Assembly (NCBI RefSeq): GCF_001570605.1
Contig: NZ_BBXG01000004.1
Location: forward strand, 124,001-188,000
DNA: 64,000 bases
Direction: 5' to 3'
Origin: Herbidospora cretacea
Lineage (GTDB): Bacteria; Actinomycetota; Actinomycetes; Streptosporangiales; Streptosporangiaceae
Below the pieces are notes generated by a model. That model saw only the letters and a list, made by a program, of their open reading frames with translations. It searched no databases and was not told the origin of the DNA. How positions within the stretch are numbered: the first letter of the stretch is position 1; every line of letters starts with the position of its first letter. Both the position numbers and the translations under genes were made by a program. Below, piece by piece: positions 26,420 to 34,995 of the stretch.

Positions 26420-26560
26420 ACGGGTTTCGGCATATCGAGATACGTTCGCCGGGAATTGTGGCGGCGTGAGGGAAACCGGTGAGAGTCCGGTGCGGTCGCG
26501 CCACTGTGATCCATCAGCCGATGGAAAGTCAGGTCACCACCCGCCACGTTGATCTACGAC
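26420..26560 (+). promoter_or_regulatory. Cobalamin (B12) riboswitch upstream of cbtB
   Basis: The conserved core is clear: GAGGGAAACCGGTGAGAGTC at about 26468-26487, then GGTGCGGTCGCGCCACTGTG at about 26489-26508, and a B12 box AGTCAGGTCACCACC from 26527. It lies about 30 bases before the GGAGGAGGA ribosome site of cbtB. Adenosylcobalamin binding should reduce expression of the cobalt uptake and early cob genes, probably through translation start control. Outer boundaries are approximate. Confidence 0.92.
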
Positions 26561-26592
26561 AGGGACGCGCAATCCCGGAGGAGGATCGTGGC

Positions 26593-26784
26593 GTGAGCCA
26601 GATGTCCAGCTCCCCATCCATTCCCGTACGCACCCTGCTGCCCTGGTCGGCGGCGGTGCCCGTACTACTGATCGTGGCCTACCTGGTGACGATGGACTCG
26701 GCGGGGCTGCTCGCGTCGAGTGGCGACTTCCTGCATGAGCTCATGCACGACGGTCGTCATCTCCTCGGCGTGCCCTGCCACTGA
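26593..26784 (+). CDS. cbtB: CbtB-type cobalt transporter small subunit
   Basis: A 63-residue protein with one membrane span (LPWSAAVPVLLIVAYLVTM) and a His-rich end HELMHDGRHLLGVPCH that probably binds cobalt; the family ends in this conserved H-x3-H...H...C-H pattern. Start is the GTG at 26593, seven bases after GGAGGAGGA; an internal ATG at 26602 is an alternative. It lies under the B12 riboswitch and its stop overlaps the cbtA ATG by one base. CbtAB is a predicted B12-regulated cobalt importer. Confidence 0.92.
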   Translation: MSQMSSSPSIPVRTLLPWSAAVPVLLIVAYLVTMDSAGLLASSGDFLHELMHDGRHLLGVPCH

Positions 26785-27464
26785 TGATCAAGGATCTCTT
26801 CCTCCGGGGCCTCGGCGCCGGAGCCGTCGCCGGGCTGCTCGCGGGACTCTTCGGGTTCCTCGTCGGGGAGCCCTTCATCGACCAGGCCATCGCGATCGAG
26901 GAGGCCGCCGCAGGGGCGGGCCACTCGCACGCCGACGAACTGGTCAGCCGGGGCGGGCAGGCCTTCGGGCTGTTCCTCGCCACCACCCTCTACGGCATCG
27001 TCGTCGGCGGGCTGTTCGCGCTCGTCTACGCCCTCGTCAAGGGCCGTTTCGGGCCCGCGAACGAGCAGACGCTGGCCGTCACGCTGGCCGCCGGGGGGTT
27101 CCTGGCGGTCGTGCTGGTGCCGTTCCTCAAATACCCCGGTAACCCGCCCGCCGTCGGCGATCCCGAGACCATCGGGCAGCGCACCGTGCTCTATCTGGTG
27201 ATGCTGGCCATCGGGCTGCTCGCGCTCGGCGCGGGGGCGGTGGTCCACCGGCGGTACGGGTGGGTCGCGGCCGTCCCGGCGTTCCTGGTGATCGTCGGGG
27301 TCGCCTACGCGGTGCTGCCGGCGATCCAGGAGGTGCCGGGGGACTTCCCGGCGGTGCTGCTGTGGAACTTCCGGGTGTCGTCGCTGGGCATGCAGGCCGT
27401 GCTCTGGGGCGTGCTCGGGTCGGTGTTCGCCCTGCTGTCCGCGCGGCGGCGGGTGCGGGTCTGA
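26784..27464 (+). CDS. cbtA: CbtA-type cobalt transporter membrane subunit
   Basis: A 226-residue polytopic protein with about five to six spans. It begins MIKDLFLRGLGAGAVAGLLAGLFGFLVGEPFIDQAI, typical of CbtA, followed by a His-containing loop GAGHSHADE that may ligand metal. It is coupled to cbtB by the overlapping stop/start and controlled by the same B12 riboswitch. Expected role: cobalt uptake for corrin synthesis. The transport mechanism of this family is not well defined. Confidence 0.92.
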   Translation: MIKDLFLRGLGAGAVAGLLAGLFGFLVGEPFIDQAIAIEEAAAGAGHSHADELVSRGGQAFGLFLATTLYGIVVGGLFALVYALVKGRFGPANEQTLAVTLAAGGFLAVVLVPFLKYPGNPPAVGDPETIGQRTVLYLVMLAIGLLALGAGAVVHRRYGWVAAVPAFLVIVGVAYAVLPAIQEVPGDFPAVLLWNFRVSSLGMQAVLWGVLGSVFALLSARRRVRV

Positions 27465-27477
27465 CCCGGGACCGGTC

Positions 27478-27975
27478 ATGAAGGCGGTGCGGGTGACGCT
27501 GCTGGCGCACCCGCTCACCGCCGGCCAGCGGGAAGGCGCGTTTCCGCTGGCCGGCGAGCCGCCGGCCGACCCGCCGTCGCTGGACAGACCGGCCTCGGCC
27601 CGTGTCCTGCGCGGGCCCGAGGCCCGCTGCGCCCTGCTTCCCGAGGCCGAGGTCGTGGCCGATCTGCGCGATCTCGACATGGGGAGTTGGCGGGGGAGAC
27701 GGCTGGCCGACATCGACCCCGTCGAGCTGGCCCGGTGGATCGGGGATCCCGACGCCGCGCCCCACGGCGGCGAGCCGGTGACCGCGCTCATCGCCCGGGT
27801 GCGGGGGTGGCTCGGCACCCTGGACGGCGGGCCGGTGCTCGCGCTCACCCATCCCGCCGTCGTGCGGGCCGCCGTCTCGGCGGCCACCGGGGCGGACTAC
27901 GCGCGGGTCGACGTGCCGCCGCTGGGGCGGGCGCTGCTCACCGGGGTCGGTGGCCGGTGGAATCTGCGGCTGTGA
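27478..27975 (+). CDS. Degenerate histidine-phosphatase-like protein
   Basis: A 165-residue member of the histidine phosphatase (phosphoglycerate mutase) superfamily by pattern: an N-terminal strand VRVTLLAHPLTAGQREGAFPL in place of the usual L-x-R-H-G-E motif, LRDLDMGSWRGRRLADI in the middle and LALTHPAVVRAAVSAATG for the second His motif. The first His is kept but the neighbouring Arg and Gly of R-H-G are replaced (A-H-P). Also the second motif lacks the usual H-G. The active site may be altered. Position in the B12 operon would suit an alpha-ribazole phosphatase (CobC) role or a regulatory relic. It lies 13 bases after cbtA. Confidence 0.72.
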   Translation: MKAVRVTLLAHPLTAGQREGAFPLAGEPPADPPSLDRPASARVLRGPEARCALLPEAEVVADLRDLDMGSWRGRRLADIDPVELARWIGDPDAAPHGGEPVTALIARVRGWLGTLDGGPVLALTHPAVVRAAVSAATGADYARVDVPPLGRALLTGVGGRWNLRL

Positions 27976-28003
27976 ATCCGCCTCGGAGTAAAGGAAGCCA
28001 GGA

Positions 28004-30094
28004 GTGACCTATCCGTTCAGTGCGGTCGTCGGGATGGACGACCTCAAGCTGGCGCTCATCCTCAACGCCGTGTCGCCACGGGTGGGCGGGGTGCTCGTGC
28101 GCGGGGAGAAGGGCACGGCCAAGTCCACGATCGTGCGGGCGCTGGCCGAGCTGCTGCCCCCGGTCGAGGTCGTGCCGGGGTGCCGGTTCGCCTGTGACCC
28201 GGCGGCGCCGTACCGAGAATGCCCCGACGGGCCCCACGACGGGCCCCACGACGGCGGGGGCGAGACGCGCCGGGCCCGGCTCGTCGAGCTGCCGGTCGGC
28301 GCGTCGGAGGACCGGCTCGCCGGGTCGCTCGACCTGGAGAAGGCCCTCGCCCACGGCGTCGCCGCGTTCGAGCCGGGGCTGCTGGCCGCCGCGCACCGCG
28401 GGGTCCTCTACGTCGACGAGGTCAACCTCCTGCACGACCACCTGGTCGACCTGCTGCTCGACGCCGCCGCGCTCGGGACCTGCTACGTCGAGCGGGAAGG
28501 CGTGTCGGTCCGGCACGCCGCGCGGTTCCTGCTGGCCGGGACGATGAACCCCGAAGAGGGCGAGCTGCGGCCCCAGCTCCTCGACCGGTTCGGGCTGACC
28601 GTCGAGGTCCGCGCCTCGCGCGACCCCGGCGAGCGGGCCGAGGTGATCCGCCGCCGGATGGCCTACGAACGCGACCCCGACCGCTTCGCCGCCGACTGGG
28701 ACGCCCGGGAGGGCGAGCTCGCCGCGCGCATCGCCGAGGCGCGCAAGCGGGTCGAGTCGGTACGCCTCCCCGACGCCGCCCTCAAGCAGATCGCGACCGT
28801 GTGCGCGGGCTTCGAGGTCGACGGGATGCGCGCCGACCTGGTCACCGCCCACGCGGCGGTCGCCCACGCGGCGTGGGCCGGCCGGGACAGGGTCACCACC
28901 CGCGACGTGCGCGAGGCCGCCCGCCTCGCCCTGCCCCACCGCCGCCGCAGGGACCCCTTCGACGCCCCCGGCCTGGACGAGAACAAACTCGACGAACTCC
29001 TCAACCAGCTCCCGGACGACCCGGACGACCCGGAGGACCCGACCCCACCGGACGGCCCGGATGAGACGAGCGAACCGAACGGCGTCGACCAGGAGCAGAC
29101 CGACCAGAGCCAGACCGACGCAAATCGGGCCAGCAAGGACCAGGCCAGCAAGGACCAGGCCAGCCGGGACCAGGCCAGCCGGGACCAGGCCAATCAGAAC
29201 CAGACCGGCCAAGACCAAACCGACCAGAACCAGTCCAACCAGAACCCCGCCGATCCGGGCCTGGCCGAGCGGTCTCCCGCCTCCAACCGTTCCCCCCGGG
29301 AAGGCGAGCCCGACGCCGGTCAGACCCAGGCCGCCGAGTCGTTCCAGGTCCCCGGCGCGCCCTACAAGGCCCGCCTCTTCTCCGTTCCGGGAGTCGGCGG
29401 CGGCGCGCCCGGACGCCGGTCGCGGGGCCGGTCGGCGCGGGGACGCACCGTGGGCTCGCGCGCCCCGAAGGCCAAGGTCACCCAGGTCCACCTCATGGCC
29501 ACCCTCCGCGCCGCCGCGCTGCGGGGCTGGCGGCGGGGCGCGGTCACCCCGGCCGACCTGCGCGAGGCCGTGCGCGAGGGCAGGGAGGGCAACCTCGTCC
29601 TGTTCGTCGTCGACGCCAGCGGTTCCATGGGCGCGCGCAAGCGGATGGGCGAGGTCAAGGCGGCGGTGCTGAGCCTGCTCCTGGACGCCTACCAGCGCCG
29701 CGACAAGATCGGCATGATCACCTTCCGGGGCGACTCGGCCGAACTGGTCCTCCCGCCGACCTCCTCGGTGGAGGCGGGGGCGGCCAGGATGCGCCTGCTC
29801 AGGACGGGAGGCCGCACCCCGATCGCCGCCGGCCTGGTCAAGGCGGCCGAGGTGCTGCGGGTGGAGCACCTGCGGGACCCCGCCCGCCGCCCGCTCGTCG
29901 TCGTCGTCACCGACGGCCGCGCCACCTCGGGCGACGCCGACCGCGCCACCGCCCTGCTGAGGGACACGGCGTGCGTCGTCGTCGACTGCGAGTCGGGCCC
30001 CGTCCGGCTGGGGCTGGCCGCCAGGCTGGCGTTCCGGCTCAACGCCCCCGTCGTCGGCCTGGCCGACGTCGCCCACGTCATGAAAGCCGCCTGA
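28004..30094 (+). CDS. Putative cobaltochelatase/Mg-chelatase ATPase, ChlI-ChlD fusion
   Basis: A 696-residue AAA+ protein that likely works with CobN in place of the CobS-CobT pair to insert cobalt into hydrogenobyrinate a,c-diamide. N-terminal ATPase: Walker A GEKGTAKST (about residues 34-42), LYVDEVNLLHDHL (Walker B) and GTMNPEEGELRPQLLDRFG (sensor). The middle linker (about 325-450) is acidic then Gln/Asn/Asp-rich with short repeats. C-terminal von Willebrand A domain with MIDAS DASGSMG near residue 538 and TDGRATSGD. GTG start after AAGGAAGCCAGGAG. It is followed by cobO after one base. Confidence 0.92.
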   Translation: MTYPFSAVVGMDDLKLALILNAVSPRVGGVLVRGEKGTAKSTIVRALAELLPPVEVVPGCRFACDPAAPYRECPDGPHDGPHDGGGETRRARLVELPVGASEDRLAGSLDLEKALAHGVAAFEPGLLAAAHRGVLYVDEVNLLHDHLVDLLLDAAALGTCYVEREGVSVRHAARFLLAGTMNPEEGELRPQLLDRFGLTVEVRASRDPGERAEVIRRRMAYERDPDRFAADWDAREGELAARIAEARKRVESVRLPDAALKQIATVCAGFEVDGMRADLVTAHAAVAHAAWAGRDRVTTRDVREAARLALPHRRRRDPFDAPGLDENKLDELLNQLPDDPDDPEDPTPPDGPDETSEPNGVDQEQTDQSQTDANRASKDQASKDQASRDQASRDQANQNQTGQDQTDQNQSNQNPADPGLAERSPASNRSPREGEPDAGQTQAAESFQVPGAPYKARLFSVPGVGGGAPGRRSRGRSARGRTVGSRAPKAKVTQVHLMATLRAAALRGWRRGAVTPADLREAVREGREGNLVLFVVDASGSMGARKRMGEVKAAVLSLLLDAYQRRDKIGMITFRGDSAELVLPPTSSVEAGAARMRLLRTGGRTPIAAGLVKAAEVLRVEHLRDPARRPLVVVVTDGRATSGDADRATALLRDTACVVVDCESGPVRLGLAARLAFRLNAPVVGLADVAHVMKAA
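29130..29235 (+). repeat. In-frame 15-base tandem repeats in the chelatase linker
   Basis: Copies of GACCAGGCCAGCAAG and close variants (GACCAGGCCAGCCGG, then AACCAGACC-type units) run in tandem and encode D-Q-A-S-K/R pentapeptides that decay into N-Q/D-Q repeats. It is a likely length-variable, disordered hinge between the ATPase and VWA domains. Confidence 0.8.
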
Positions 30095-30095
30095 G

Positions 30096-30686
30096 ATGCC
30101 GCAAGGTCAACCGGAGAACGTCCCGAACGACGGGCTCACCACGCGTCAGCGCCGGACCCGGCCGCTGGTCATCGTCCACACCGGCCCCGGCAAGGGCAAG
30201 TCGACGGCCGCCTTCGGGCTGGCCCTGCGCGCGTGGAACCAGGGCTGGCCCATCGGCGTCTTCCAGTTCGTGAAGTCGGCCAAGTGGCGGGTCGGCGAGG
30301 AGTCGGCGCTGAGGGCGCTGGGCGAGATCGGCCCGCCGGTCACCTGGCACAAGATGGGCGACGGCTGGTCGTGGATCCGCAAGTCCGACGACGACCACGC
30401 GGCCAACGCCCGTGAGGGCTGGGCGCAGATCCAGCGGGACCTGGCCGCCGAGACGTACCGGATGCTGGTCCTGGACGAGTTCACGTATCCCATCAAATGG
30501 GGCTGGATCTCCGTGGACGACGTCATCGAGACCCTGCGGAACCGCCCCGGATCCCAGCATGTCGTCATCACGGGACGCGACGCCCATCCCGACCTGATGG
30601 AGTTCGCCGACCTGGTCACCGAGATGACCAAGGTCCGCCACCCGATGGACGCCGGGCAGAAGGGCCAGAGGGGCATCGAATGGTAG
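30096..30686 (+). CDS. cobO: Cob(I)yrinic acid a,c-diamide adenosyltransferase CobO
   Basis: Attaches the 5'-deoxyadenosyl group from ATP to the reduced corrinoid cobalt. 196 residues; P-loop HTGPGKGKSTAAFGLALRA near residues 28-46, FQFVKSAKWRVGEE, LVLDEFTYPIKWGW and VVITGRDAHPDLMEFADLVTEM, all typical of the CobA/BtuR/CobO family. Starts one base after the chelatase stop. Its end overlaps the cobB start by seven bases. Confidence 0.96.
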   Translation: MPQGQPENVPNDGLTTRQRRTRPLVIVHTGPGKGKSTAAFGLALRAWNQGWPIGVFQFVKSAKWRVGEESALRALGEIGPPVTWHKMGDGWSWIRKSDDDHAANAREGWAQIQRDLAAETYRMLVLDEFTYPIKWGWISVDDVIETLRNRPGSQHVVITGRDAHPDLMEFADLVTEMTKVRHPMDAGQKGQRGIEW

Positions 30687-31981
30687 CCCGGCTGGTCATC
30701 GCGGCGCCGTCGTCGGGGGCGGGCAAGACCACGGTCGCGACCGGCCTGATGGCCGCCCTGGTCAAAGCGGGCCTGTCGGTCTCGCCGCACAAGGCCGGCC
30801 CCGACTACATCGACCCCGGCTACCATGCCCTGGCGACCGGCCGCCCCGGCCGCAACCTCGACCCGTTCCTCACCGGCGAGGACCTGGTCGCGCCGCTGTT
30901 CCTGCACGGCGCGGCAGACGCCGACATCGCGGTCGTCGAGGGCGTCATGGGCCTGTTCGACGGCCTCCCCGACGGCTACGCCTCGACCGCGCACGTCGCC
31001 CGGCTCATCGACGCCCCCGTGGTCCTGGTCGTCGACGCCACCGGCCAGGGCCAGTCGGTCGCCGCGCTGGTGCACGGCTTCGCCGGGTTCGACACGCGGG
31101 TGCGGATCGGCGGCGTCATCCTCAACCGCGTCGGCTCCGACCGCCACGAGGAGGTCTGCCGGGCCGCCCTGGACCACAGCGGCGTCCCGGTTCTGGGGGT
31201 CATCAGACGGACGCCGGGCATCGAGACCCCGTCCAGGCACCTGGGCCTGATCCCGGTCGCCGAACGCCGGCGTGAGGCGGTCGAGGCGGTGGAGCGCCTG
31301 GGTGACCTGGTCACCGAGGGCTGCGACCTGCATGCGCTGGTCCGGCTGGCCCACACGGCTCCCGAACTGCCCGCAGACCCGTGGAGCCCGGGGGAGAGCA
31401 GCACGCCGTCGACGACGGTGGCCGTCGCCGGTGGGCCCGCGTTCACCTTCGGCTACGCCGAGCAGGCCGAGCTGCTGCGGGCCGCCGGGGCCGAGGTCGT
31501 GCCCTTCGACCCGCTGCGCGACGAGCGGCTGCCCGAAGGCGCCGGGGGCCTGATCCTCCCCGGCGGGTTCCCGGAGATGCACGTCCACGAGCTCGCCGCC
31601 AACGACCGCCTGAAAGGCGAGATCGCCGCGTTCGGCGGCCCGATCCTGGCCGAGTGCGGCGGCCTGCTCTACCTGGCCCGGGAGCTCGACGGCCACCCCA
31701 TGGTCGGCCGGATCGACGCCGAAGCGGAGATGTCGCCCAAGCTCACCCTCGGCTACCGCGACGCCGTCGTCACCCGCGACACCGTCATCGGCCGGGCCGG
31801 GGAGCGGGTCAGGGGGCACGAGTTCCATCGCACGGTCACCGAACTCCCCGGTGAGCGGGTCTACCGCTGGCGCGGCGGCGCCGACGGGTACGCTGCCGGG
31901 CGGATCCTGGCGTCCTACCTGCACCTTCACTGGGCGGGGACGCCGGAGGCAGCGACGCGTTTCGTCAAGGAGTGCAGATGA
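30680..31981 (+). CDS. cobB: Hydrogenobyrinate (cobyrinate) a,c-diamide synthase CobB
   Basis: Glutamine- and ATP-dependent amidation of the a and c side chains. 433 residues. N-terminal dethiobiotin-synthetase-like ATPase with P-loop IAAPSSGAGKTTVATGLMAAL, KAGPDYIDPGYH and VVEGVMGLFDG. C-terminal class I glutamine amidotransferase domain with LILPGGFPEMH and the nucleophile region ILAECGGLLYLAREL, closing with the catalytic His in VRGHEFHR. Start is the ATG at 30680 inside the cobO end; the longer upstream frame is shadow sequence. It overlaps the next gene by four bases. Confidence 0.96.
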   Translation: MVARLVIAAPSSGAGKTTVATGLMAALVKAGLSVSPHKAGPDYIDPGYHALATGRPGRNLDPFLTGEDLVAPLFLHGAADADIAVVEGVMGLFDGLPDGYASTAHVARLIDAPVVLVVDATGQGQSVAALVHGFAGFDTRVRIGGVILNRVGSDRHEEVCRAALDHSGVPVLGVIRRTPGIETPSRHLGLIPVAERRREAVEAVERLGDLVTEGCDLHALVRLAHTAPELPADPWSPGESSTPSTTVAVAGGPAFTFGYAEQAELLRAAGAEVVPFDPLRDERLPEGAGGLILPGGFPEMHVHELAANDRLKGEIAAFGGPILAECGGLLYLARELDGHPMVGRIDAEAEMSPKLTLGYRDAVVTRDTVIGRAGERVRGHEFHRTVTELPGERVYRWRGGADGYAAGRILASYLHLHWAGTPEAATRFVKECR

Positions 31982-32346
31982 CCTTCGAGGAGTTCTGGGC
32001 CGAGCGGCACCTGTGCACGCTCACGACCCTGCGGGCCGACGGCACCCCGCACGTGGTGCCCGTCGGGGTGACCCTCGACGGCGACGTCGCGCGGGTCATC
32101 AGCTCGTCGACGTCGCAGAAGGTCCGCAACGTGGCGAAGGGCGCGTCCCGGGCGGCGGTCTGCCAGGTCGACGGCGCGAAGTGGTCGACGCTGGAGGGGA
32201 TCGCGACGGTGAACGACGACCCGGAGGCGGTCGCGCTGGCCGTGCGCCTCTACACGGCCCGCTACAAGGAGCCGAGGCCCAACCCGCTCAGGGTGGTCAT
32301 CGAGATCAAGATCACCCGCGAGCTGGGGAACGTGCGGCGTGGCTGA
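31978..32346 (+). CDS. PPOX-class FMN/F420-binding oxidoreductase
   Basis: A 122-residue split beta-barrel protein of the pyridoxamine 5'-phosphate oxidase-like group. It starts FEEFWAERHLCTLTTLRADGTPHVVPVGVTLDGDVARV, followed by SSTSQKVRNVAKGASRAAVCQVDG (phosphate-binding region) and PRPNPLRVVIEIK. AAGGAG at 31967-31972 sets the ATG at 31978. In actinobacteria this size class often binds coenzyme F420. It overlaps cobB upstream and cobL downstream, so it is firmly in the cob operon, although no PPOX step is established in the pathway. Confidence 0.88.
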   Translation: MTFEEFWAERHLCTLTTLRADGTPHVVPVGVTLDGDVARVISSSTSQKVRNVAKGASRAAVCQVDGAKWSTLEGIATVNDDPEAVALAVRLYTARYKEPRPNPLRVVIEIKITRELGNVRRG

Positions 32347-33496
32347 CGTGGTCGTCGTCGGCATCGGCGCCGACGGCTGGCCGGGGCTCGGCGAGCAGGC
32401 CCGGGAGGCCGTCGCCAAGGCCGAGGTGATCGCCGGGTCGCACCGCCAGCTCTCGTTACTCCCGGACACCCCGGCGGAACTCCGGCCGTGGCCCTCGCCG
32501 CTCATGCCCGCCCTGCGCGAGCTGCTGACCTGCGGCAGACGGATCGTCGTGCTGGCCAGCGGCGACCCCATGCACCACGGCATCGGCGCGACGATCGCGA
32601 GGATCGTCCCCGAGGTGCGGGTGATCCCGCATCCGTCGTCGGTGTCGCTGGCGTGCGCGCGGCTCGGCTGGCCGGTCGAGTCGGTGACCGTCGTCAGCAT
32701 GGTCGGCCGCCCGCTCGCCGCCGTCTTCGCGCCCGGCCGCCGCTTCGTCGTGCTGAGTGAGGGGAGCGGCTCTCCCGCCGCCGTGGCCGAGGCCCTGTCC
32801 GCGTGCGGGTACGACCGGAGCGCGGTCACCGTCCTCGAACAGCTGGGCGGGCCGGGGGAGCGCGTCGGCCCGATCCGCGACGACCACGACCCGCTGAACG
32901 TCGTGGCCGTCGAGTGCGTCGCCGACGACCCGCTCCCGATCGTCCCCGGCCTCCCCGACGACGCCTACGACCACGACGGCCAGCTCACCAAACGCGAGGT
33001 CAGAGCCGTCGTCCTGGCCTTCCTCCAGCCAGGCGGGCTGCTGTGGGACGTCGGCGGCGGCGCGGGCAGCATCGCGATCGAGTGGATGCGCGCCGACCGG
33101 TCGTGCCGGGCGGTGACCGTCGAACGCGACCCCGCGCGGGCGGCCCGCATCGCGGGGAACGCCGCGAGGCTGGGCGTACCGGCCCTGAAGGTCGTCACCG
33201 GAGCGGCCCCGCAGGCCCTCGCCGGCCTGGAACCCCCGGACGCCGTCTTCATCGGCGGCGGCCTGACCGCCGAGGGCGTCCCCGAGACCTGCTGGCAGGC
33301 TCTCAAGCCGGGCGGACGCCTGGTGGCGACGGCCGTCACCGTCGAGTCGGAGTCGGTCCTGGCCCGGTGGCACCGCGACCGGGGCGGCGACCTGACCCGC
33401 CTGTCGGTCAGCCGGGCGGCCCCGGTGGGCGGGTTCACCGGCTGGCGGCCCGCCATGCCCGTGACCATCTGGTCGGTCAGGAAGGACCTCACGTGA
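32339..33496 (+). CDS. cobL: Precorrin-6Y C5,15-methyltransferase (decarboxylating) CobL
   Basis: Bifunctional enzyme: methylates C5 and C15 and removes the C12 acetate carboxyl. 385 residues. CbiE-like N-terminal methylase (1-195): VVVVGIGADGWPGLGEQA, VVLASGDPMHHGIG and VIPHPSSVSLACARLGWP. CbiT-like C-terminal domain (about 215-385): LTKREVRAVVLAFLQPGGLLWDVGGGAGSIAIEW (SAM site), TVERDPARAARI and AVFIGGGLTAEG. GTG start at 32339 overlaps the PPOX gene by eight bases; the stop overlaps the cobM start. Confidence 0.95.
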   Translation: MADVVVVGIGADGWPGLGEQAREAVAKAEVIAGSHRQLSLLPDTPAELRPWPSPLMPALRELLTCGRRIVVLASGDPMHHGIGATIARIVPEVRVIPHPSSVSLACARLGWPVESVTVVSMVGRPLAAVFAPGRRFVVLSEGSGSPAAVAEALSACGYDRSAVTVLEQLGGPGERVGPIRDDHDPLNVVAVECVADDPLPIVPGLPDDAYDHDGQLTKREVRAVVLAFLQPGGLLWDVGGGAGSIAIEWMRADRSCRAVTVERDPARAARIAGNAARLGVPALKVVTGAAPQALAGLEPPDAVFIGGGLTAEGVPETCWQALKPGGRLVATAVTVESESVLARWHRDRGGDLTRLSVSRAAPVGGFTGWRPAMPVTIWSVRKDLT

Positions 33497-34230
33497 TCCG
33501 TTTCGTCGGCGCCGGCCCCGGCGCGGCCGACCTCGTCACCGTGCGCGGGCAGCGGGTGATCGAGACGTCCCCGGTCTGCCTGTACGCCGGTTCGCTCGTC
33601 CCCGCCGAACTCCTGGCCCGCTGCCCAGAGGGGGCCAGGATCGTCGACACCGCGAACCTCAACCTCGACCAGATCCTCGCCGAGATGACCGCCGCCCACG
33701 AGCGGGGCCTCGACGTCGCCCGGCTCCACTCGGGCGACCCGTCGGTCTTCAGCGCCATGGCCGAGCAGATGCGCCGCCTCGACGCCGCCGGGGTGCCCTA
33801 CGAGGTGGTCCCGGGCGTGCCCGCCTTCGCGGCGGCGGCGGCCTCCCTCAGGCGCGAGCTGACGGTCCCCGGCGTGGCCCAGACGATCATCCTCACCCGC
33901 ACGTCCGAACGCGCCACCCCCATGCCCCCGGGGGAGGACCTGACGACCCTGGCCGCGTCGAGGGCGACGATGGTCCTCCACCTGGCCGTCCAGCGCATCG
34001 GGCCGGTGACCGAGGAGCTCACGGCCGTCTACGGCGCGGACTGCCCGGTGGCGGTGGTCGCCTACGCCTCCCGCGACGACGAAGTCATCATCAGAGGGAC
34101 GCTGGGCGACATTTCCGGAATGGTGGAGGCGGCGGGGGTGAGGCGGACGGCGGTCATCATCGTCGGCCGGGTCCTCACGGCCGGGCAGTTCCCCGACAGC
34201 CACCTCTACTCGGTGGCCCGCTCCCGTTAA
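33493..34230 (+). CDS. cobM: Precorrin-4 C11-methyltransferase CobM
   Basis: SAM-dependent tetrapyrrole methylase of 245 residues. Motifs: IRFVGAGPGAADLVTVRGQRVI, CLYAGSLVPAELL (typical of CobM/CbiF), VARLHSGDPSVFSAMAEQM and YEVVPGVPAFAAAAASLRREL. GTG start at 33493 overlaps the cobL stop (GTGA). It is the last gene of the rightward cob operon and is convergent with cobK. Confidence 0.95.
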   Translation: MIRFVGAGPGAADLVTVRGQRVIETSPVCLYAGSLVPAELLARCPEGARIVDTANLNLDQILAEMTAAHERGLDVARLHSGDPSVFSAMAEQMRRLDAAGVPYEVVPGVPAFAAAAASLRRELTVPGVAQTIILTRTSERATPMPPGEDLTTLAASRATMVLHLAVQRIGPVTEELTAVYGADCPVAVVAYASRDDEVIIRGTLGDISGMVEAAGVRRTAVIIVGRVLTAGQFPDSHLYSVARSR

Positions 34231-34272
34231 GGCTACACAAAGGGCACGCCCGGCGATATTTCGGAAATGTCG

Positions 34273-34995
34273 TCACTCGTGGGCGTGGATCTGGTCGACC
34301 GCCTCGGTGACCGTCTCGACATAGGGCACCTCGGGCGGCACCGGCGGGCGGCGTACCATCACGACCGGGATCCCCAGTTCACGGGCGGCCCGCAGCTTGG
34401 CGCGGGTCAGCTCCCCGCCGCTGTCCTTGGTCACCAGGGTGTCGATGCGGTGCTCCCGCATCAGCGCGATCTCCCCTTCGAGCGTGTACGGCCCCCGCGA
34501 CAGGACGACCTCCATCGCCACCGGATCCTCCGGCGGATCGACCGACCGCGCCAGGAACCACACCCCCGGGACGCCGTCGAACAGCGGCAGGCTGCGCCGC
34601 CCGGTCGTCAGGAACACCCGCCTCCCCAGCAGCGACCGGGCCGCCTCCTCCAGCGACGACACCCACCGCCAGTCGTCTCCCGGCTCCTGCGCCCACCCCG
34701 GACGCCGCAGCCCGACCAGCGGGATCCCCGTCATCGCCGCCGCCTCAGCCGCCGCCTCGGACATCCGGGCCGCGAACGGATGGGTCGCGTCGACGACCAC
34801 GTCGACCGGGTGCTCCCAGAGCCACCGGGCCAGCCCGAGCGAGCCGCCGAACCCCCCGATGACCACGGCCCCCACCGGCAGCCGGGGCTCCTTCACCCGG
34901 CCCGCCAGCGAGGTCACCACCACGTTCTCGGGATGCAGCCGGGCCGCCAGCTCACGCGCCTCGGCCGTCCCCCCGAGGATGAAGACGCGCTTCAT
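34273..34995 (-). CDS. cobK: Precorrin-6A reductase CobK
   Basis: NADPH-dependent reduction of precorrin-6A to dihydro-precorrin-6A. 240 residues. N-terminal nucleotide motif [39 protein letters not shown] and LVTKDSGGELTRAKLRAARELGIPVVMVRRP at the end, all typical. ATG at 34995 lies within the end of cobIJ (four-base overlap). Last gene of the leftward cobG-cobH-cobIJ-cobK operon. Confidence 0.94.
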   Translation of the reverse strand: MKRVFILGGTAEARELAARLHPENVVVTSLAGRVKEPRLPVGAVVIGGFGGSLGLARWLWEHPVDVVVDATHPFAARMSEAAAEAAAMTGIPLVGLRRPGWAQEPGDDWRWVSSLEEAARSLLGRRVFLTTGRRSLPLFDGVPGVWFLARSVDPPEDPVAMEVVLSRGPYTLEGEIALMREHRIDTLVTKDSGGELTRAKLRAARELGIPVVMVRRPPVPPEVPYVETVTEAVDQIHAHE

